Source of the DNA: Notamacropus eugenii
Taxonomy: Eukaryota > Chordata > Mammalia > Diprotodontia > Macropodidae
Length of the DNA stretch: 64,000 nucleotides
Direction: 5' to 3'
NCBI RefSeq assembly: GCF_028372415.1
Contig: NC_092872.1
Span: 259,495,008 to 259,559,007, forward strand
Shown here: one piece after another, positions 40,847 to 50,959 of the stretch
How positions within the stretch are numbered: position 1 is the stretch's first letter
Layout of the letters: the number at the start of each line of letters is the position of its first letter
Notes under the pieces: generated by a model
What the model saw: only the letters and a program-made list of their open reading frames with translations
The model's database searches: none
Told to the model about the DNA's origin: nothing
Made by a program: the position numbers and the translations under genes

Positions 40847-43381
40847 CTGCAGAGAAATAGGAAAAAAAAACAGGGGAAGTAGACAGATCAGTAGGTGTAG
40901 AGTGAGAAGACCTGAGAAGGTAACAGTAACCGATTGTCTGTGTATGACTTTGGGTAAGTCACTGAACCTCTGTGGGTCTAGGTTTCCTCATCTGTAAAAT
41001 GATCTCTGAGGTCCCTTCTAATGCCAAGAGAACTTCAAGGAGTCTGGTGGAATCCTGAGCAAGGGAAGCATCAGGGAGAAATGGTATTCCATGGAATCTG
41101 TCCCATAGGAGCTTTTCAAAGGTGCTCAGGGATAACTAGACCAAGAGGCATTTCCTATTACCAATATTTATCCAAAACAAACAATTGGGCAAAGATAAGT
41201 GTTCCATCCATGCCAGTGCCAAGGCTGGGCAGGGCAATAATGACTCCTCCCCCTTCAGTCACACTAGGTCATCACTCAGAATCCCAGGGAGACCACAAGT
41301 TCCTTAAAATAAATCATAAGATCATAGATTTAGAGCCAATAGAAACCTCAGTGAAGAATAATATACAATTATTTTATATTATATTATCTTAATATACAAT
41401 TTCTGACTACACAATAGTCAGAAAAAACATTTTAAATTAAAAAATAATAGAAGGATAGAAATGGTCCTTGGACAAATCACTATCAGGACTCTATCAAACC
41501 AAAAGAGGAGGAAAGTCAGCTAAGTGGAACCCTGGAAAGAGCATCAACCAGAAGTCAGGCAGACCTGAGTTCGAATCCCAGTCATACATGTTACCTGTAT
41601 GACCCTGGGCAAGTCACTTAAAATCTGCAAGCTTCAATTTCCTCATTTGCAAAATGGGGGTGATACTAGCACCTACCTTCCAAGATTGTTGTGAAGATGC
41701 AATGAGATCATATTTGGAAAGCACTTGGCAAACTTTCAAGTGTTATGTAAATGTTAGCTATTATAACAAAGACAATAACTGATACACTTTAAGTACTTAA
41801 CATGTATTATCTCATTGGAGCCCTGCAACAACCCTGCAAAGCAAGTTTTATCTCCATTTTACAGATGGGTAAATAAAGCTCATAGACTTGCCCAGCAGCC
41901 AAGTATCACGGGCAGGATTAGAATCTGAGTCTACCTGACTCCCGCTGTGCTGTGCTGCCATAACAAACAGATGAGGAAACAGAAGTCCAGAAAGTGGGCT
42001 TTATATAATGCCCAAGGTCACACAGGGAACAGGCCAAGTGGGGCTGAAATCCAGGTTTCCCAAATCCTGCACAGTCTCTTGAGGGCACATATCTTTCCTT
42101 TTCTACCTCAGAGAAGCTAGCATAGGGCTGGGCACATGGGAGGTATCAGATGAAGCTGTCAAAACAGGAAAGGGACAGAATCAGGCTGGGAAAGAAGAGA
42201 TGCATCTGACCACGTTCCAAAGCCAGGCAAAAACAAGTGTGCTTTGTACAAGTGAGGATGTTCTACCTGCTTCCACACCCTCCCTCCTTTGAAAGGAGGA
42301 CATATGCATCATTTTACAGTTGCTGGTTACAACTTTCTGTCCCTCCCCTGGTTCTCCCACTGCCCTGCAGTTTGATTCTGCTTTAATTTTTTTAAATTAG
42401 ACTTTAAAATAAAAAAATTCTCACTTAAATCTAATTCCCGACCTAGAGAACTCCTCTTCTGGAAATGCCTTCCACAGAGGCAGATCAGCAACTTCTTTAT
42501 AACTTGGAGTCTAAGAGAATTGTATTAAAATTGTATTAAATTGTATTAAGAAGTCCAATGACACTTGTCCAGGGTCCTATGGCCAGTAGGTGACAAATAT
42601 TGATCTTCCTGATTTTGAAGCTGGACCTCTATCCACAGTGCCATACTACCTCAAGGAAAAGGACATCATGAGGATGTTTGCTAGACAGAGAGAGTCCCCA
42701 GCTACTTTTGGGAATCCAAGAAATCATAATTTATGAGGGTAATGCTCCAGTCTAGGTGTCAGGTCACTGAAGCCACCAAGATATAGTAGTGGAAAGAACC
42801 CTGGGTTCAAATTCAAGCTCTGATTGTCTCTTGCTGGATAATCCTGGGCATGACACTCTACCCCTATGAGTCTATGTCCTTATCTGTGAAGTGGGAATGA
42901 TATTCACACCATCCCCCTCCCAAGGTTGTTGAAGGAAAAGAGATCTGTAAAATGATCACAACTAACAGCAGCGCATGTTAATATAGGCCTAGAAGATCTG
43001 CAAGGTATTTAACATAAATTTGAACCTGATAACAACCCAGCATACTCATTTTACAGAGAGGAAAGGTGATTTACACAGTTTTATACTACAAGTGTGTCTG
43101 AAGAGGGATCTGAATCCAGATCTTCTTGATTCCAAGTTCATCTTTCTCTCTATATAGATTTAGCTATATTATATTTAGAAATGGGGGAGTTTCCAACTCT
43201 GGCATGGACATGGTGCAAATTCTAGAATTTGCAGGGAAAACTTAACCAGGAAAAACTATAATAGGACCCAGGAGTTTCTGTCTCCTACCTGCCGAGATGT
43301 AATGTTCCGAAAGGGGGTGTTGGCCCTGACTCGAGGGTCGTCGTCTTGCACAATGTCCCCATTGGCCAAGATCCTCACCAT
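40577..43381 (-). CDS. FAM241B: FAM241B (C10orf35 homologue), spliced CDS of two coding exons
   Basis: Spliced minus-strand CDS: 43289-43381 joined in phase 0 to 40577-40846, giving 120 aa (human about 121 aa as I recall). The N-terminus MVRILANGDIVQDDDPRVR is nearly identical to the remembered human protein. A variable linker follows (residues about 20-60), then a conserved QLVN.GFP.W.LG block (about 69-82) and one hydrophobic segment (about 90-114). That segment has an Arg at residue 103 inside MMLGVRGLLLVGLVY, which is also present in human. There is no signal peptide, so a C-terminal single-pass (tail-anchor-like) membrane protein is likely. Function is poorly known; the human protein has been linked to lysosome homeostasis. 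The start ATG has A at -3 and G at +4. The reading frame is intact across both exons, so this is a functional gene by appearance. The paralogue FAM241A is less likely given the near-identity to B. Confidence 0.95.
40890..41030 (+). mobile_element. CORE-SINE variant in FAM241B intron
   Basis: 'tgactttgggtaagtcactg', 'tcctcatctgtaaaatgatc' core and 'tgaggtcccttctaatgcca' tail. Confidence 0.8.
41515..41770 (+). mobile_element. CORE-SINE, nearly full length, in FAM241B intron
   Basis: 'gcagacctgagttcgaatcc' is a near-perfect B box; 'tcctcatttgcaaaatgggg' core; 'aaagcacttggcaaactttc' tail. It lies tail-to-tail with the next copy. Confidence 0.93.
41772..41965 (-). mobile_element. Antisense CORE-SINE in FAM241B intron
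   Basis: 'tattatctcattggagccct' tail, 'ctccattttacagatgggta' core and 'aggattagaatctgagtcta' B box. It pairs with the sense copy just to its left. Confidence 0.88.
41966..42085 (-). mobile_element. Second antisense CORE-SINE fragment
   Basis: 'aacagatgaggaaacagaag' core and 'gcccaaggtcacacagggaa'; tail missing. Confidence 0.8.
42545..42655 (-). mobile_element. Antisense CORE-SINE 5' half
   Basis: 'gacacttgtccagggtccta' and 'ctatccacagtgccatacta'. It is preceded by a triplicated TTGTATTAAA-type run (42519-42550). Confidence 0.75.
42775..42975 (+). mobile_element. CORE-SINE in FAM241B intron
   Basis: 'cctgggttcaaattcaagct' B box, 'tgtccttatctgtgaagtgg' core and 'gttgttgaaggaaaagagat' tail. 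Confidence 0.8.
42990..43160 (-). mobile_element. Antisense CORE-SINE in FAM241B intron
   Basis: 'aacccagcatactcatttta' with 'cagagaggaaagg' (tail and core) and 'tgaatccagatcttcttgat' (B box). It ends about 130 bp from the first coding exon. Confidence 0.75.
43289..43381 (-). CDS. FAM241B: FAM241B first coding exon (residues 1-31)
   Basis: Coding part of an exon that spans 43289-43406. Its acceptor is a TTGTTGTTATAG tract and its donor is CAG|GTAGGAG. The 25 nt before the ATG are 5'UTR. It encodes residues 1-31, ending ...NITSRQ; the N-I-T sequon at residue 26 is not in the human sequence I remember and is probably irrelevant if this side is cytosolic. Confidence 0.93.
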
Positions 43382-43449
43382 CTTCAGAGGAACTGGAGGG
43401 TGGGACCTATAACAACAAAAAATAGCCCTTTAAGTTCATAAAAAGTCTC

Positions 43450-43590
43450 TCCTCCCTGAATCCCTATGAGGTAAATGTGTGGACTTATTAACCCCATTTT
43501 ACAGAGGGGAAAACTGAGGCTCTGCAAAGTGAAATGACTGGCCCAAAGTTAGACACTTGACCTTCAAATCCCAGGTCCACAGAAGTCAGA
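43450..43590 (-). mobile_element. Antisense CORE-SINE in FAM241B intron 1
   Basis: 'accccattttacagagggga' core and 'gacttgaccttcaaatccc'-like end. It lies 45 bp beyond the exon's acceptor. Confidence 0.75.
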
Positions 43591-43594
43591 GAGA

Positions 43595-44235
43595 GAGATT
43601 TTGTTTTTCACCTAATCCTAAAAGGAGGTGGGAAAGAAATCAATCGAAATTAGCTAACTAGAAAATTCCCAGTCTAGAAACTGGTACATGAGGAATGGAA
43701 TACAATAGCTTCTGTATCCATTCTAGGAACTAAGCAAGATGCCCTCAATCTGTCTGGAAACCAAAACACCTGGGTCCCCTCTCAGCTCCTCTCTGATGCA
43801 TCGGTTTCACTATCTGAGAAGTGGGAAAGCAGCAATGAGGCTCTGTTGAACAGGTTATGGCACATTAATGGTCAGTTATTGTTCCAGAAGGAAGGACAGA
43901 CGTAAAATGATTAGAGAAAACAAAAGATGGTTCTATTAAGAGAGAGAAAATGAAGAAAGCAGAGCCTGAAATAAAATACATACCTTGACTACAATAATTG
44001 AGTGAAGTCAACATGGAAAAATCACAAAACAGTTTCAGTGGTCACTGTCAGTACCCCACTTACAAAACTAAATAAAGGATATGGCCTTCACTTGTGTTAA
44101 CAACAAAAAACTGCCTTTGGGGAAAATGGTTTGTAAGGGGGGAGGGGCAATGTAGGCCAAGAAACCTGGACAGTGGTCAGAGATAGAGAGGGAACAGAAC
44201 ACTCAGACTTCATTTTTTTTTTAATGTATATTTTT
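43595..44235. other. Unassigned intron 1 sequence
   Basis: No repeat recognised apart from AT-rich runs. Confidence 0.3.
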
Positions 44236-44239
44236 TGCT

Positions 44240-44350
44240 GTATCATCCTGGGTTCAAACACGAAGTCTGCCATTGTGTGACTTCAGACAAGTCCCTGGAC
44301 ATCTTTGGGCCTCAAAAGCATCACAGAAAGAGGGGCTTCCTTTTCAAAGT
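44240..44350 (+). mobile_element. CORE-SINE variant, diverged
   Basis: 'cctgggttcaaacacgaagt' and 'tgtgacttcagacaagtccc'. Confidence 0.6.
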
Positions 44351-44507
44351 TCCTGCTAAATTCTCAAGCTCAAACCAGGGAGCTTCTTAATTTCATCCAG
44401 TTGACATTGATAAGCAAAGAGGTTCCCATGTGATTGTAGAAATTACAGAGAGGATCCTGGTATAAATTGTTGTCACTAGACAACCCTCAGTGAAGGGGAG
44501 GTGGTGA

Positions 44508-44510
<3 letters not shown>

Positions 44511-44573
<63 letters not shown>
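44511..44573. repeat. (TG)31 microsatellite in FAM241B intron 1
   Basis: Uninterrupted TG units within the intron between the non-coding first exon and the first coding exon. On the transcribed minus strand it reads (CA)n. Confidence 0.97.
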
Positions 44574-44576
<3 letters not shown>

Positions 44577-44704
44577 GGGATGGGGGAGAGAAAAAAGAGA
44601 AGACAGCGTCCAATCTCTAAGACATACTGGAAATGGAGACTCTGGCTGCTTCCAGGACCAATCTCCCAGGATAGAGCTAGTAGGATAGTAGGATTAAGAC
44701 CCTG

Positions 44705-44868
44705 AAAGGACCTCAAAGCGCCTGGTTTTACAGATGAGGAAACTGAGCCCCCAGAAGGTAAAGGGCCTGGCCCAAGGTCAGCCAGGTAGTACACAGCAGG
44801 GAAGTCAGGTCCCCAGGGCCCCTGACTCTTGATCCAAGGCTCTGTTCACGACCCCAGCACGTAATCAG
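44705..44868 (-). mobile_element. Antisense CORE-SINE
   Basis: 'gttttacagatgaggaaact' core and 'ggcccaaggtcagccaggta'. It borders the CpG-rich promoter. Confidence 0.88.
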
Positions 44869-44879
44869 TCCCCAAGGGG

Positions 44880-45320
44880 TCTGCCTCCTCCTGTCAGCAT
44901 CCCGGGAGTCGGAAGCAGGCTGCCTAGCAGAGCCGATTGCAAGGCTGAGGCCGCACGGTCCAGAGGAAGGGACCGAGGACAGAAGGCAGCCTCTGCTTCC
45001 CAAGCTCCTCCCAACTTTCTCCAGGAGCGCTGGGTCTGCAGAATAGGGGGGAAACCTCAACCCAGTCCCCCTTCCCTCCCGTACCTGTGGAGGGATGCAA
45101 CTCCCCGGTCTGGTCGCTGTCCACTGCGGGCCGGCCTGGGTCCCTGAAGCTGAGGGGTGGCTGCTAGCACTCCGGCCCCACCTCCCACTTCCTCCAGCCT
45201 GGCATGACAGGAAGCGACAGAGAGAAGACGTAGGAGCTCAGCATTCCCCTCTTAAGGCCCCTGGGAGAAATTGCAGCTGCCCGAGCTCTGCACTGAGAAG
45301 GTGAGACTGGGGCCCGAGCT
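44880..45320 (-). promoter_or_regulatory. CpG-enriched promoter region of FAM241B
   Basis: Roughly sixteen CpGs fall in about 420 bp, against a strongly CpG-depleted background elsewhere in the window. It covers the non-coding first exon and its upstream flank. No TATA box is seen; purine-rich GGAAG motifs and GC boxes suggest a housekeeping-type promoter. An AAG|GTGAGA donor on the plus strand at 45300/45301 would allow a divergent transcript. Confidence 0.65.
45085..45240 (-). other. FAM241B: Probable FAM241B 5' non-coding exon
   Basis: On the minus strand a CCACAG|GTACGGGAG donor lies at 45085/45084, 1.68 kb upstream of the coding exon's acceptor. The sequence upstream is GC-rich with ETS-like GGAAGTG sites and no TATA box. 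The donor is well supported by position and context. The transcription start is a guess, as CpG promoters often have dispersed starts. Confidence 0.6.
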
Positions 45321-45409
45321 CCCAACTCCTGCCCAAAAGTGGCCTCACTTGCCCAATCCACCCAAATCCCAAGCATGCGTCTCCCTTTCTCCAGATTGTC
45401 TTCCCAAGC

Positions 45410-45590
45410 GTCCCGAGCACGGAATCAAAAGACCTGGGTTCAATTTCCCCTGGTCTGCTTCTTACTAACTGTGAGATCTTGGACAAGTGATTTCCTCTCT
45501 CTAGGCTTTCTTTTCTTCGGTATAATCAAGGGCTTAGATTAACTGGCTGCTAAAATCCGTTCCGTCTCTGAACCCTACAAACCCCTACAT
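45410..45590 (+). mobile_element. CORE-SINE variant, sense
   Basis: 'agacctgggttcaatttccc' B box, 'ctgtgagatcttggacaagt' and 'taaaatccgttccgtctctg' tail. Confidence 0.75.
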
Positions 45591-45664
45591 AAGTGTCCCT
45601 CTCACTTCTGATGGCCTTCAACCTCAAAACCATCACTTTCCTCCTCTGCAATCTGATTCAAGCG

Positions 45665-45860
45665 TTCTTAATATGGGATAAGAGAACTTGCTTTTTAAAT
45701 ATATTGCTAACTGTATTTCAAAATAATCAGTTTCTTTTATAATTCTTTATATTTCATTTTATGCATTTAAAAACATTCTTCTGAGAAAAGGTTCCAAAGA
45801 CTTTACTAGACTGCCAAAAAAGAAAAGAAAAGGTTAGGAATCCCAGATCCAATTAATCCA
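45665..45860 (-). mobile_element. hAT-like family, antisense copy
   Basis: 'gctaactgtatttcaaaata', 'ttttatgcatttaaaaacat' and 'tctgagaaaaggttccaaag' then 'aaaaggttaggaatccc' mirror the sense copies at 25890 and 59935. Confidence 0.7.
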
Positions 45861-45904
45861 GCATCTATCTTACTCTCAGCTGGCTGACAACTAATCAGGC
45901 AAAT

Positions 45905-46270
45905 CCATCAATCAATCACCAAATATTTAGTGAACAGCTGGAGCCTGAAGTTTTTCTATTCAATTCAATTCAAAAGACTTCAGTTAAGTGTACAGAACCC
46001 TAGACTAAGCAATGGGAGGAATCAAAGTTTAGAAAAGACAAAGTTCTTGATTTTGAGGACATTAAGGGGGGAGGAGGACTAAGAGAAAAAATACAGATAC
46101 CCCTAATACACAATATTCTGACTGAGAAGGAAAATATACATTTTGCTGTGTGAGATCCAAAGATGAAAAGGTCATCACACACTGTGAGGATCGGGAAGAA
46201 CTTCCTGGAGGAGGTAACATTTGAGTTGGGTTTTAGTCATGGGTCTGATAACTTGAAGAAAGGTTGAACA
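45905..46270 (-). mobile_element. Antisense L2-family segment
   Basis: 'caatcaatcaccaaatattt', a diverged middle, then 'gaagaacttcctggaggagg', 'taacatttgagttggg', as in the extended L2 copy at 29060. Confidence 0.55.
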
Positions 46271-46299
46271 AATGTTTTGTGTGATTTTTTTTAAATAAA

Positions 46300-46560
46300 T
46301 GAATGAAATGGAATATTGAGCTTAAAAAAAGGGCAGAAGAATGCAAAGAATGTGGGAAGAGTTATATAAAATGATACAAAGCTAAGAAAGTAGACAACTT
46401 TTTCACTTGCTAAAGTTAATTTCACTGTTTGTTGTTGGGTGGCAGTTTTGTTTTTTATTTACGGTAAACAGTAAACCCTTCCTTTAGAAAGGAATCTATG
46501 TGGTGCATTATACACACTGTCAGATTGATGTCAATATGTTGGTAGATTTTAACAGTTTTT
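46300..46560 (+). mobile_element. Possible diverged L1 3'UTR
   Basis: 'gcaaagaatgtgggaagagt' with 'tatataaaatgatacaaagc' resembles the L1 3'UTR. The rest is AT-rich and weakly matched. Confidence 0.35.
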
Positions 46561-46789
46561 CTTTCTATTTTAAATCTTAATTAAAAGGGACATCTTGCTG
46601 AGTAAGGTAAGGAAAAGAAGGGAATGGATATATTTGAAAATGATATTCATACTTCTATGCAACCTTTTATATTTTGAAAATATGAACTTAGCAGTGATCA
46701 ACAGAAAACAGACATTTAAGTACATAGGCAAAATTTTAAAAAGCACCCACCAAATGTATGTGGGAGTATTCAATTCTAATATTTTCTGA

Positions 46790-47065
46790 GCTTCTACTCT
46801 GCACCTTGGAATCCCTAATTCCTTTCAAAGCTCTTCTCGATCACTACCTTCTATACAATGCTGTTTACATTCTTTCCTTGGTAACACCCCTCCCTCATCA
46901 CTTCCTATTTATTCTACATAAATTTTGCATGTGTCTACATATAATCATGCTTTCCCCTCCCCCAGCAGAATATAAGCTACATGAGGTCAGGGGCTATCTC
47001 AGTTGTTTTTGTATCTCCAGCCCTTAGCCCATAGTAAACATTTGCTCAGTAATTGAATAAATGAA
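46790..47065 (+). mobile_element. L2 LINE 3' end, sense
   Basis: 'aagctacatgaggtcagggg', 'tttgtatctccagcccttag' and 'ccatagtaaacatttgctca' end with 'attgaataaatgaa'. Confidence 0.85.
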
Positions 47066-47109
47066 GCTGAGAGAAGGACCAGGAGGAGAGTGTGGTATAT
47101 CAGAAGCCT

Positions 47110-47310
47110 TAAGAGGAGTAGGTCAGTCAGTTTGTCAACACACATTTTTTATGTTCCAGGCTCTGTGCTGAGTGCTGGGGATACAAAAGGAGGCAAAAGG
47201 CAGGCCCTGCTCTCAAGAAACTCACCATCTAATGGAGTAGACAAGCAAATAGATATGAACAAACAAGGAATACATAAAAGAATGGGAGAGCCAACTGTGA
47301 AAAATGTTTT
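47110..47310 (-). mobile_element. Antisense L2 3' end
   Basis: 'gctctgtgctgagtgctggg', 'gatacaaaaggaggcaaaag' and 'tctcaagaaactcaccatct'. Confidence 0.85.
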
Positions 47311-47344
47311 GGCAAAACAGACTGAAACGTAAAAGCAGAAAAAC

Positions 47345-47940
47345 TGGAAGTCAAGGGGATGCCCATCAATTGGGGAATGGCTGAATAAATTATGGTATAT
47401 GAATGTAATGGAGTACTATTGTGCCATAAGAAATGATGAACAAGAAGACTTCAGAGAGGCCTGGAAGGACTTATATGACCTGATGCTGAGTGAAAGGAGC
47501 AGAACCAGGAGAACTTTATGCACAGCAATGACCACAGTGTGTGAGGGTTTTTTCTGGTAGACTTGAAACTTCATTGCAATGTAAGAACTTAAAAAAATTC
47601 CCAATGGTCTTCTAAGGCAAAATGCCTTCCATATCCAGAGAAAGAACTATGGAATTCAGTTGCAGAATGTAGCAGATCATTTGTGCATGTGTGTGTGCAT
47701 GTGTCTGTGTGTTTTGGTTTGTTAGGTGATTTCTCCCACTCATTTTAATTCTTCAACACAACATGACTATAGTGAAAATGTATTTAATAGGAATGTATGT
47801 GTAGAACCTATACAAAATTATATGCCATCTCGGGGAGGGAGGGGGGAAGGAGAGGGGAGGGAAAGGAAAATAATAATCTAAGTTATATGGTAGTTATTGT
47901 AGAACACTGAAAATAAATAAAATTAATTAATAAAAAACAA
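47345..47940 (+). mobile_element. L1 3'UTR, sense, 5'-truncated
   Basis: 'ggggatgcccatcaattggg' opens it; then 'gagtgaaaggagcagaacca', 'catatccagagaaagaacta', a G-rich run at 47830-47870 and an A-rich end (AATAAATAAAATTAATTAAT). Confidence 0.93.
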
Positions 47941-47999
47941 GAAAAGTAAGGGCAGACCACTAATTTCAGCAATGAGAGGGCAGAGGTGGGTGCTAACAG

Positions 48000-48240
48000 A
48001 TCAATGTTGCTCTCGTGGTTTGTTGGTTGTCCTTCATTCTCAAAGAGGACCGATGACATCAAGAGGGTGATGTCTTCACTTGCAAGTGAATTGCATGTAA
48101 ATGAGGAAGGGTTGTGCAAAGTTATCAGCCTCATTCTCTCCTCCCGAGTCGTTGGGGTCCAGCAAGACATAGGTCAAGACAACTGGTGATGACCCGAGAT
48201 TGGCCTTTTAAGCTAAGGTCTTTCCCAGGTCTCAGTTTGT
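48000..48240 (+). mobile_element. ~200-bp marsupial interspersed family, copy 3 (best preserved)
   Basis: 'gtccttcattctcaaagagg', 'accgatgacatcaagagggt', 'cactcgcaagtgaattg'-like text and 'taagctaaggtctttcccag'. The longest of three copies. Confidence 0.8.
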
Positions 48241-48324
48241 CTTCCCATTCAGTAATCCCAGATTGCAAGGGGTTGAGGAGAGAGTGGAGAGTGAGGAGGT
48301 AGAGGTATCCATTCAACTATGACT

Positions 48325-48440
48325 TGCTTGACTTAATTCAAGAAATAGCTCCTGCCTTCCAGGAACTCACAATCTAGTTGAAGAGAAAAGTCCAACACAG
48401 ATGAGAAGGTAACACAAGGTCTTGGATGCAAGGTGCCAAC
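48325..48440 (-). mobile_element. Antisense L2 fragment
   Basis: 'ctgccttccaggaactcaca' and 'atctagttgaagagaaaagt'. Confidence 0.6.
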
Positions 48441-48444
48441 AGAG

Positions 48445-48835
48445 GATCCTGGAATTCAGAAGAGGGACTTCAAAGGCCGTCTTGTGCAACTCTGTCATTT
48501 TACAGAGGAAGAAAGTAAGATCTACAGCAGGAAAGTAACTTGCCCAAGGTCATAAAGGAAGCAAATGACAAAACTAGGATTTAAACCTAGATCTTTTGGC
48601 CAAATAATAGCAACAATAGCTCACAGTTTAAAATTTAAAAGCAGCTCCTGACAATGCATATTCCTGACAATGACACTGTAAGAGAAGTAGCTATTGTGGG
48701 TAGATTCTCCCCATTACACAGATGAGGATGCTGAAGTTCAAAAATATCCCATGACTTTCCTAAGGTCACACAAAGTGTCAAAGGCAGAATTTTCATCCAG
48801 ATCTTTGAACTACTAATTCAGGGGTTTTCCATTAC
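48445..48835 (-). mobile_element. Two antisense CORE-SINE copies in tandem
   Basis: Cores at about 48500 ('cattttacagaggaagaaag') and 48715 ('cattacacagatgaggatgc'), each followed by 'aaggtca' middles and antisense B boxes. Confidence 0.85.
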
Positions 48836-49064
48836 AAAAAAATAGAAGGCAATAAAGAAATCTGATGATCTTCTTTTCTCACCAATCAGTCACTTCAGCA
48901 AAAACATTGAACCCCTAAAAAGCAGTCATCTTTTCTTACAAACCATTGAGTTTCATTTTTCTAGTCTTTTTTTAACTTAATATCTCTGATTTGTCACATC
49001 CTATTCATTTTCAAATAACTCTCCTCACCCCCTACTCATTAATCAGTAACCCATCCCTCAGAAC

Positions 49065-49860
49065 TGAGTTTATTTTTTAATTATACTTTATTTTTCCCCG
49101 GTTACATGTAAAGACAATTTTTAACATTCATCTTTCTTAATTTTGAGTTCCAAATTTTCTTTCTCCTTCCCTCACCTCCCCGCTCCTTGAGATAGTAAGC
49201 AACTTGATATAGATTATATGTGTTCAATTGTGCAAAATATCTTACCATATTAAGTCATGTTGTGAAAGAAAACACCCACCCATAGGGGGAAAAATCATGA
49301 AAAGAAATTCAGAAAGTGAAAAATAGTATGCTTTGATCTACATTCAGAATCCCCCAGCAACTCAGTTTTTAGAAGAAAGAAATCAGTTCTGTAAAACTAA
49401 GCAAAACATCAACCACATCTGACAGTATGTGGAACATTCCATGGCCACTCTTCAGATACCTTTATTAAAAGGGAGCTAAGAGAAGATTATCATTGTAATT
49501 ACCCATGCTTCTGCTTCATATTTTTGCTTCTTCACATTTACAGTGTGCTAATCATTGCATATATTGTTCTCCTCTGCTTACTTTACTCTGCATCCATTCA
49601 TATACAGCTTTCTGAATTCTTCATATTCATTGTTTCTTGTGGCACAGTAATATTCCATCACATTCGTGGGTCACAGTTGGTTTTGCCAGAACCACTGGGC
49701 ATCTGCTTTGTTTCCAGTGCCTTACTTCCACAAAAAATTGCTGCTATAAATATTTGGTTAAATAGTGGACTACTCTTTCTACCTTTGGCTTCCTTGGGGT
49801 ACATGCCTAGAAATGCTAACTCTGGGTCATAAAGAGAGGTATGCTGGTTTAATAATAGCT
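49065..49860 (-). mobile_element. Antisense L1 3'UTR and ORF2 end
   Basis: 'ccccggttacatgtaaagac', 'caatttttaacattcatctt', 'ttgagttccaaattttcttt' and 'tgttgtgaaagaaaacaccc' are antisense L1 3'UTR strings. Further right come 'tggcacagtaatattccatc' and 'gctgctataaatatttggtt'. Confidence 0.9.
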
Positions 49861-49869
49861 AGGGCAATG

Positions 49870-50030
49870 TATGCACTGCACACTTAACATTTTCTCCATC
49901 AGATTCTTAAGACAAAGCAATAAATTCAACTATTATTTGTAGCAGTGGCTAATTTCTGAAGCATCAAGGTTCATACTGAAATTTAAAAATTGGGTCCTCA
50001 GAAGTAGGTTCAGCACACACGTGGGTAGAG
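49870..50030 (+). mobile_element. Unknown interspersed family, copy 1
   Basis: 'cttaacattttctccatcag', 'attcttaagacaaagcaata' and 'tggctaatttctgaagcatc' line up with 53375-53500. I cannot name the family. Confidence 0.5.
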
Positions 50031-50034
50031 TATG

Positions 50035-50815
50035 AACATTCTTTACTGGAAGTGTATTGAGGTGCCTATTTTTCTATTGTCTATTTTTTTATTTTCTCAT
50101 CTTCATCAATTTTCCAAGCATAAAGTAAACCCTCTGAATTGTTTCCATTTGCATTTCTATTATCATTGTTGTTGATTTGTAGTCTCTAAGACCATAAGTA
50201 AGAAAACTGTTACCATTCAGGGAGTTACTTAGACCAGTATAACTGCAGTTTAAAAAGAAAATAAGCCTGTTCTAGGCCCTAAGGCCTAGTGGGTGTCAGG
50301 AGCACGTGGAGGCCAAGAGGGCCCTCCTGGAAATCATTCACATATTCCCTTCTGGGAAGGAAACATCAGGAGCTGCATTGAAATAAGGACAGAGGCAGGA
50401 AGGGGGGAGGGGTGCTGGCCCAGTGTTCAATACGTTGCTTTAATGAAGCCTGTAGCCACAATTGGTCTTTTCAAGGTGGAACATAAGTTCAGGGCTTGGT
50501 GAGAGGAAGGGAAAGAGCTTTGCTTGGGAGGCCTTGGGGTGCTGGGTCTCAGAGCCTTGTCTGAGGAAGAAAGAGCTCTAAGGTACTAAGTTGGCCAGAA
50601 GCCTCTTCCAGCATCACTTAGAGCTGCAAAGAAAGAGAATTGAATACTGATTGCTGTGGCCTCACTCCTCAGTCACAGGGGAAGACAGAGTAGAGGATAG
50701 GGGCAAAGCGACATTGGGCTCCATCTTTGTTTCTGCTTCTCTGAACAGCCTTGGGTAGACCTCTCTCTTTGGACTACTGTCTAGCATTCAAAGAATACAA
50801 GTCATCATTTACATC
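50035..50815. other. Unassigned intergenic sequence
   Basis: No repeat or exon recognised; mildly purine-rich near 50390-50600. Confidence 0.3.
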
Positions 50816-50950
50816 TGAAGGGTCATAGGATCATGGATTTAGAGCTGGCAGGGAATTCAGAGATAATCTAATCCAATCTTTTCATTTTGCAAATGAGGAA
50901 ACTGAGGCACAGAGAAGGTTAAATAACTTGTCATCATTCTTCCAGTCTCC
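50815..50950 (-). mobile_element. Antisense CORE-SINE variant
   Basis: 'aggatcatggatttagagct', 'ggcagggaattcagagataa' and 'gcaaatgaggaaactgaggc'. Confidence 0.88.
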
Positions 50951-50959
50951 CAGGTTAGT

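Noticed and set aside
44393-44794. 133-codon minus-strand open frame in FAM241B intron 1
   Set aside because: Passes through the (TG)31 microsatellite (Thr-His run) and an antisense SINE.
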